A DNA stretch of 5,639 nt from Candidatus Eiseniibacteriota bacterium (GTDB lineage: Bacteria > Arandabacterota > Arandabacteria > Arandabacterales > Arandabacteraceae). Below are positions 4,906-5,639 of the stretch, one piece after another (positions within the stretch are counted from its first letter, which is position 1; the number at the start of each line of letters is the position of its first letter). The stretch is taken from contig JAUVJV010000179.1 of the NCBI GenBank assembly GCA_030592245.1, positions 1 to 5,639 of the forward strand, read 5' to 3'. The position numbers and the translations under genes are program-made. The notes under the pieces are model-generated. The model did no database searches and had not been told where the DNA came from. It saw only the letters and a program-made list of their open reading frames with translations.

Positions 4906-5639
4906 ATGCCGGAGACATCACGACTTGTCAAGATGCGTGTGAGCAATCTTGGGTGCATCGGTCCGGAGGGCTGCGAGATCGCGTTGGATACGGTTCTCTG
5001 TCTGGTCGGCGTAAACAACACTGGCAAGTCGACGTTTCTACGAGCGTACGAACTCGCACTCGGCACGGCCACGTTTGACCCCGCGAGCGATCTCTGCCGT
5101 CGCGCGGGAGAAGCCCCTGCCACGGTCGAGATATGGGTGCACATCCCCGATGGCATGGCGAATATAGCAGAGAATTGGAAGGAACATGATGGAGACCTTC
5201 GGCTGGTGCGTAGCCGCTGGGAGTGGAATAAGGAAACAGCGTGGGCCAAGAATCGCACAACGTGGGATCCCGAAGCGGGTGAGTACTCCACAGACGATAG
5301 GGCCAGCGGGCTTGACCCGGTCTTTAGCAGTCGCCTCCCAGTGCCCTTCCGTATCGGATCACTCGAGGACCCCGAAGCGGAGCACAAGAAACTCCTCACC
5401 CTCGTGCTACAACCGATTGCGGACAAGCTTCAGAAGCAGATGGCCGACGCGGACTCGGACCTTCGGAAGACCATTGCGACCGTTGGCAAGCTGGCCAAAG
5501 CTCCGGTAAAGGAGGAAAAACAGCGCTTGGACGGCCTCAAGACAGACTTGAACCGTTCACACAACGCTATCTTTCCGGATCTGAAAATGGACTTCGACAT
5601 CGGCATTGGCGAAGTCGAAATCAACCCCCTGCACATGCT
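4906..5639 (+). CDS. OLD/RecF/SMC-like AAA ATPase, N-terminal part, cut by the window edge
   Basis: An open frame runs from ATG 4906 to the window end (244 codons plus two bases) without a stop. The start is supported by AAAGGGG five bases upstream; Met10 is the next in-frame alternative. Residues 7-30 form the first strands (LVKMRVSNLGCIGP), followed by Walker A GVNNTGKST at 35-43, typical of the OLD/RecF/SMC branch of ATPases. Residues 73-81 (TVEIWVHIP) resemble the strand after the first helix. A tryptophan-rich region lies at 91-120 and RIGSLEDP at 149-156. A charged helical, possibly coiled-coil stretch occupies about 158-220. Q-loop, signature and Walker B motifs are not identified in the visible part. 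Full-length relatives usually have 500-700 residues and may end in a TOPRIM nuclease (OLD, GajA). The gene faces away from the housekeeping operons, after a long spacer, as accessory genes often do. Its exact family and role cannot be told from this half. Confidence 0.85.
   Translation, partial: MPETSRLVKMRVSNLGCIGPEGCEIALDTVLCLVGVNNTGKSTFLRAYELALGTATFDPASDLCRRAGEAPATVEIWVHIPDGMANIAENWKEHDGDLRLVRSRWEWNKETAWAKNRTTWDPEAGEYSTDDRASGLDPVFSSRLPVPFRIGSLEDPEAEHKKLLTLVLQPIADKLQKQMADADSDLRKTIATVGKLAKAPVKEEKQRLDGLKTDLNRSHNAIFPDLKMDFDIGIGEVEINPLHM

Noticed and set aside
4854..5426. A 190-codon open frame on the minus strand
   Set aside because: It lies antisense to the ATPase frame, which has Walker A and a ribosome site. 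The minus frame is rich in Ser and Arg without any motif, as expected of a shadow frame.

Overview
The window looks like a moderately high-GC bacterial chromosome segment. Five minus-strand housekeeping genes occupy about 80% of it, and the right end carries an incomplete plus-strand gene of accessory character. The inositol-1-phosphate synthase is of the short prokaryotic type and resembles, from memory, the actinobacterial enzymes (GDDVKSQVGA, SKKISKT and HIGPSDYVEWL blocks). It is paired with a CDP-alcohol phosphatidyltransferase of the phosphatidylinositol-phosphate synthase kind. This suggests Actinomycetota or another inositol-lipid-making lineage, but the sequence cannot settle it.

Layout from right to left, in the direction of minus-strand transcription. 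A strong sigma70-type promoter (4518-4546) reads into a phosphatidylinositol-phosphate synthase-like gene (GTG start at 4468). It is followed after 26 bases by ino1 (corrected start 4854 minus 1000, that is ATG at 3854). Together they would make inositol-1-phosphate from glucose-6-phosphate and attach it to CDP-diacylglycerol, the first two committed steps of inositol phospholipid synthesis. Ino1 ends in an unusual lysine-rich tail. Directly after its stop lies a 46-bp perfect palindrome inside a 72-bp imperfect one. Next come a promoter-like pair and a terminator-like hairpin with a T6 tract, both just ahead of tmk. A second tight cluster follows: tmk (thymidylate kinase, GTG start), ctpA-like S41 peptidase (5 bases later), and a HAD-family phosphatase whose ATG overlaps the ctpA stop by one base. 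The phosphatase runs off the left edge.

The stretch 4469-4905 has no convincing gene. It holds the operon promoter and a 12-bp direct repeat containing a TATAAC box. From 4906 to the right edge an open reading frame encodes the N-terminal 244 residues of an OLD/RecF/SMC-like ATPase with a clean Walker A motif. It diverges from the inositol operon and could be the first gene of a defence or DNA-repair module, but its diagnostic C-terminal part is outside the window.

Nothing here is demonstrably a new system. The best leads are the truncated ATPase and what follows it, the palindrome, and the basic tail on Ino1.
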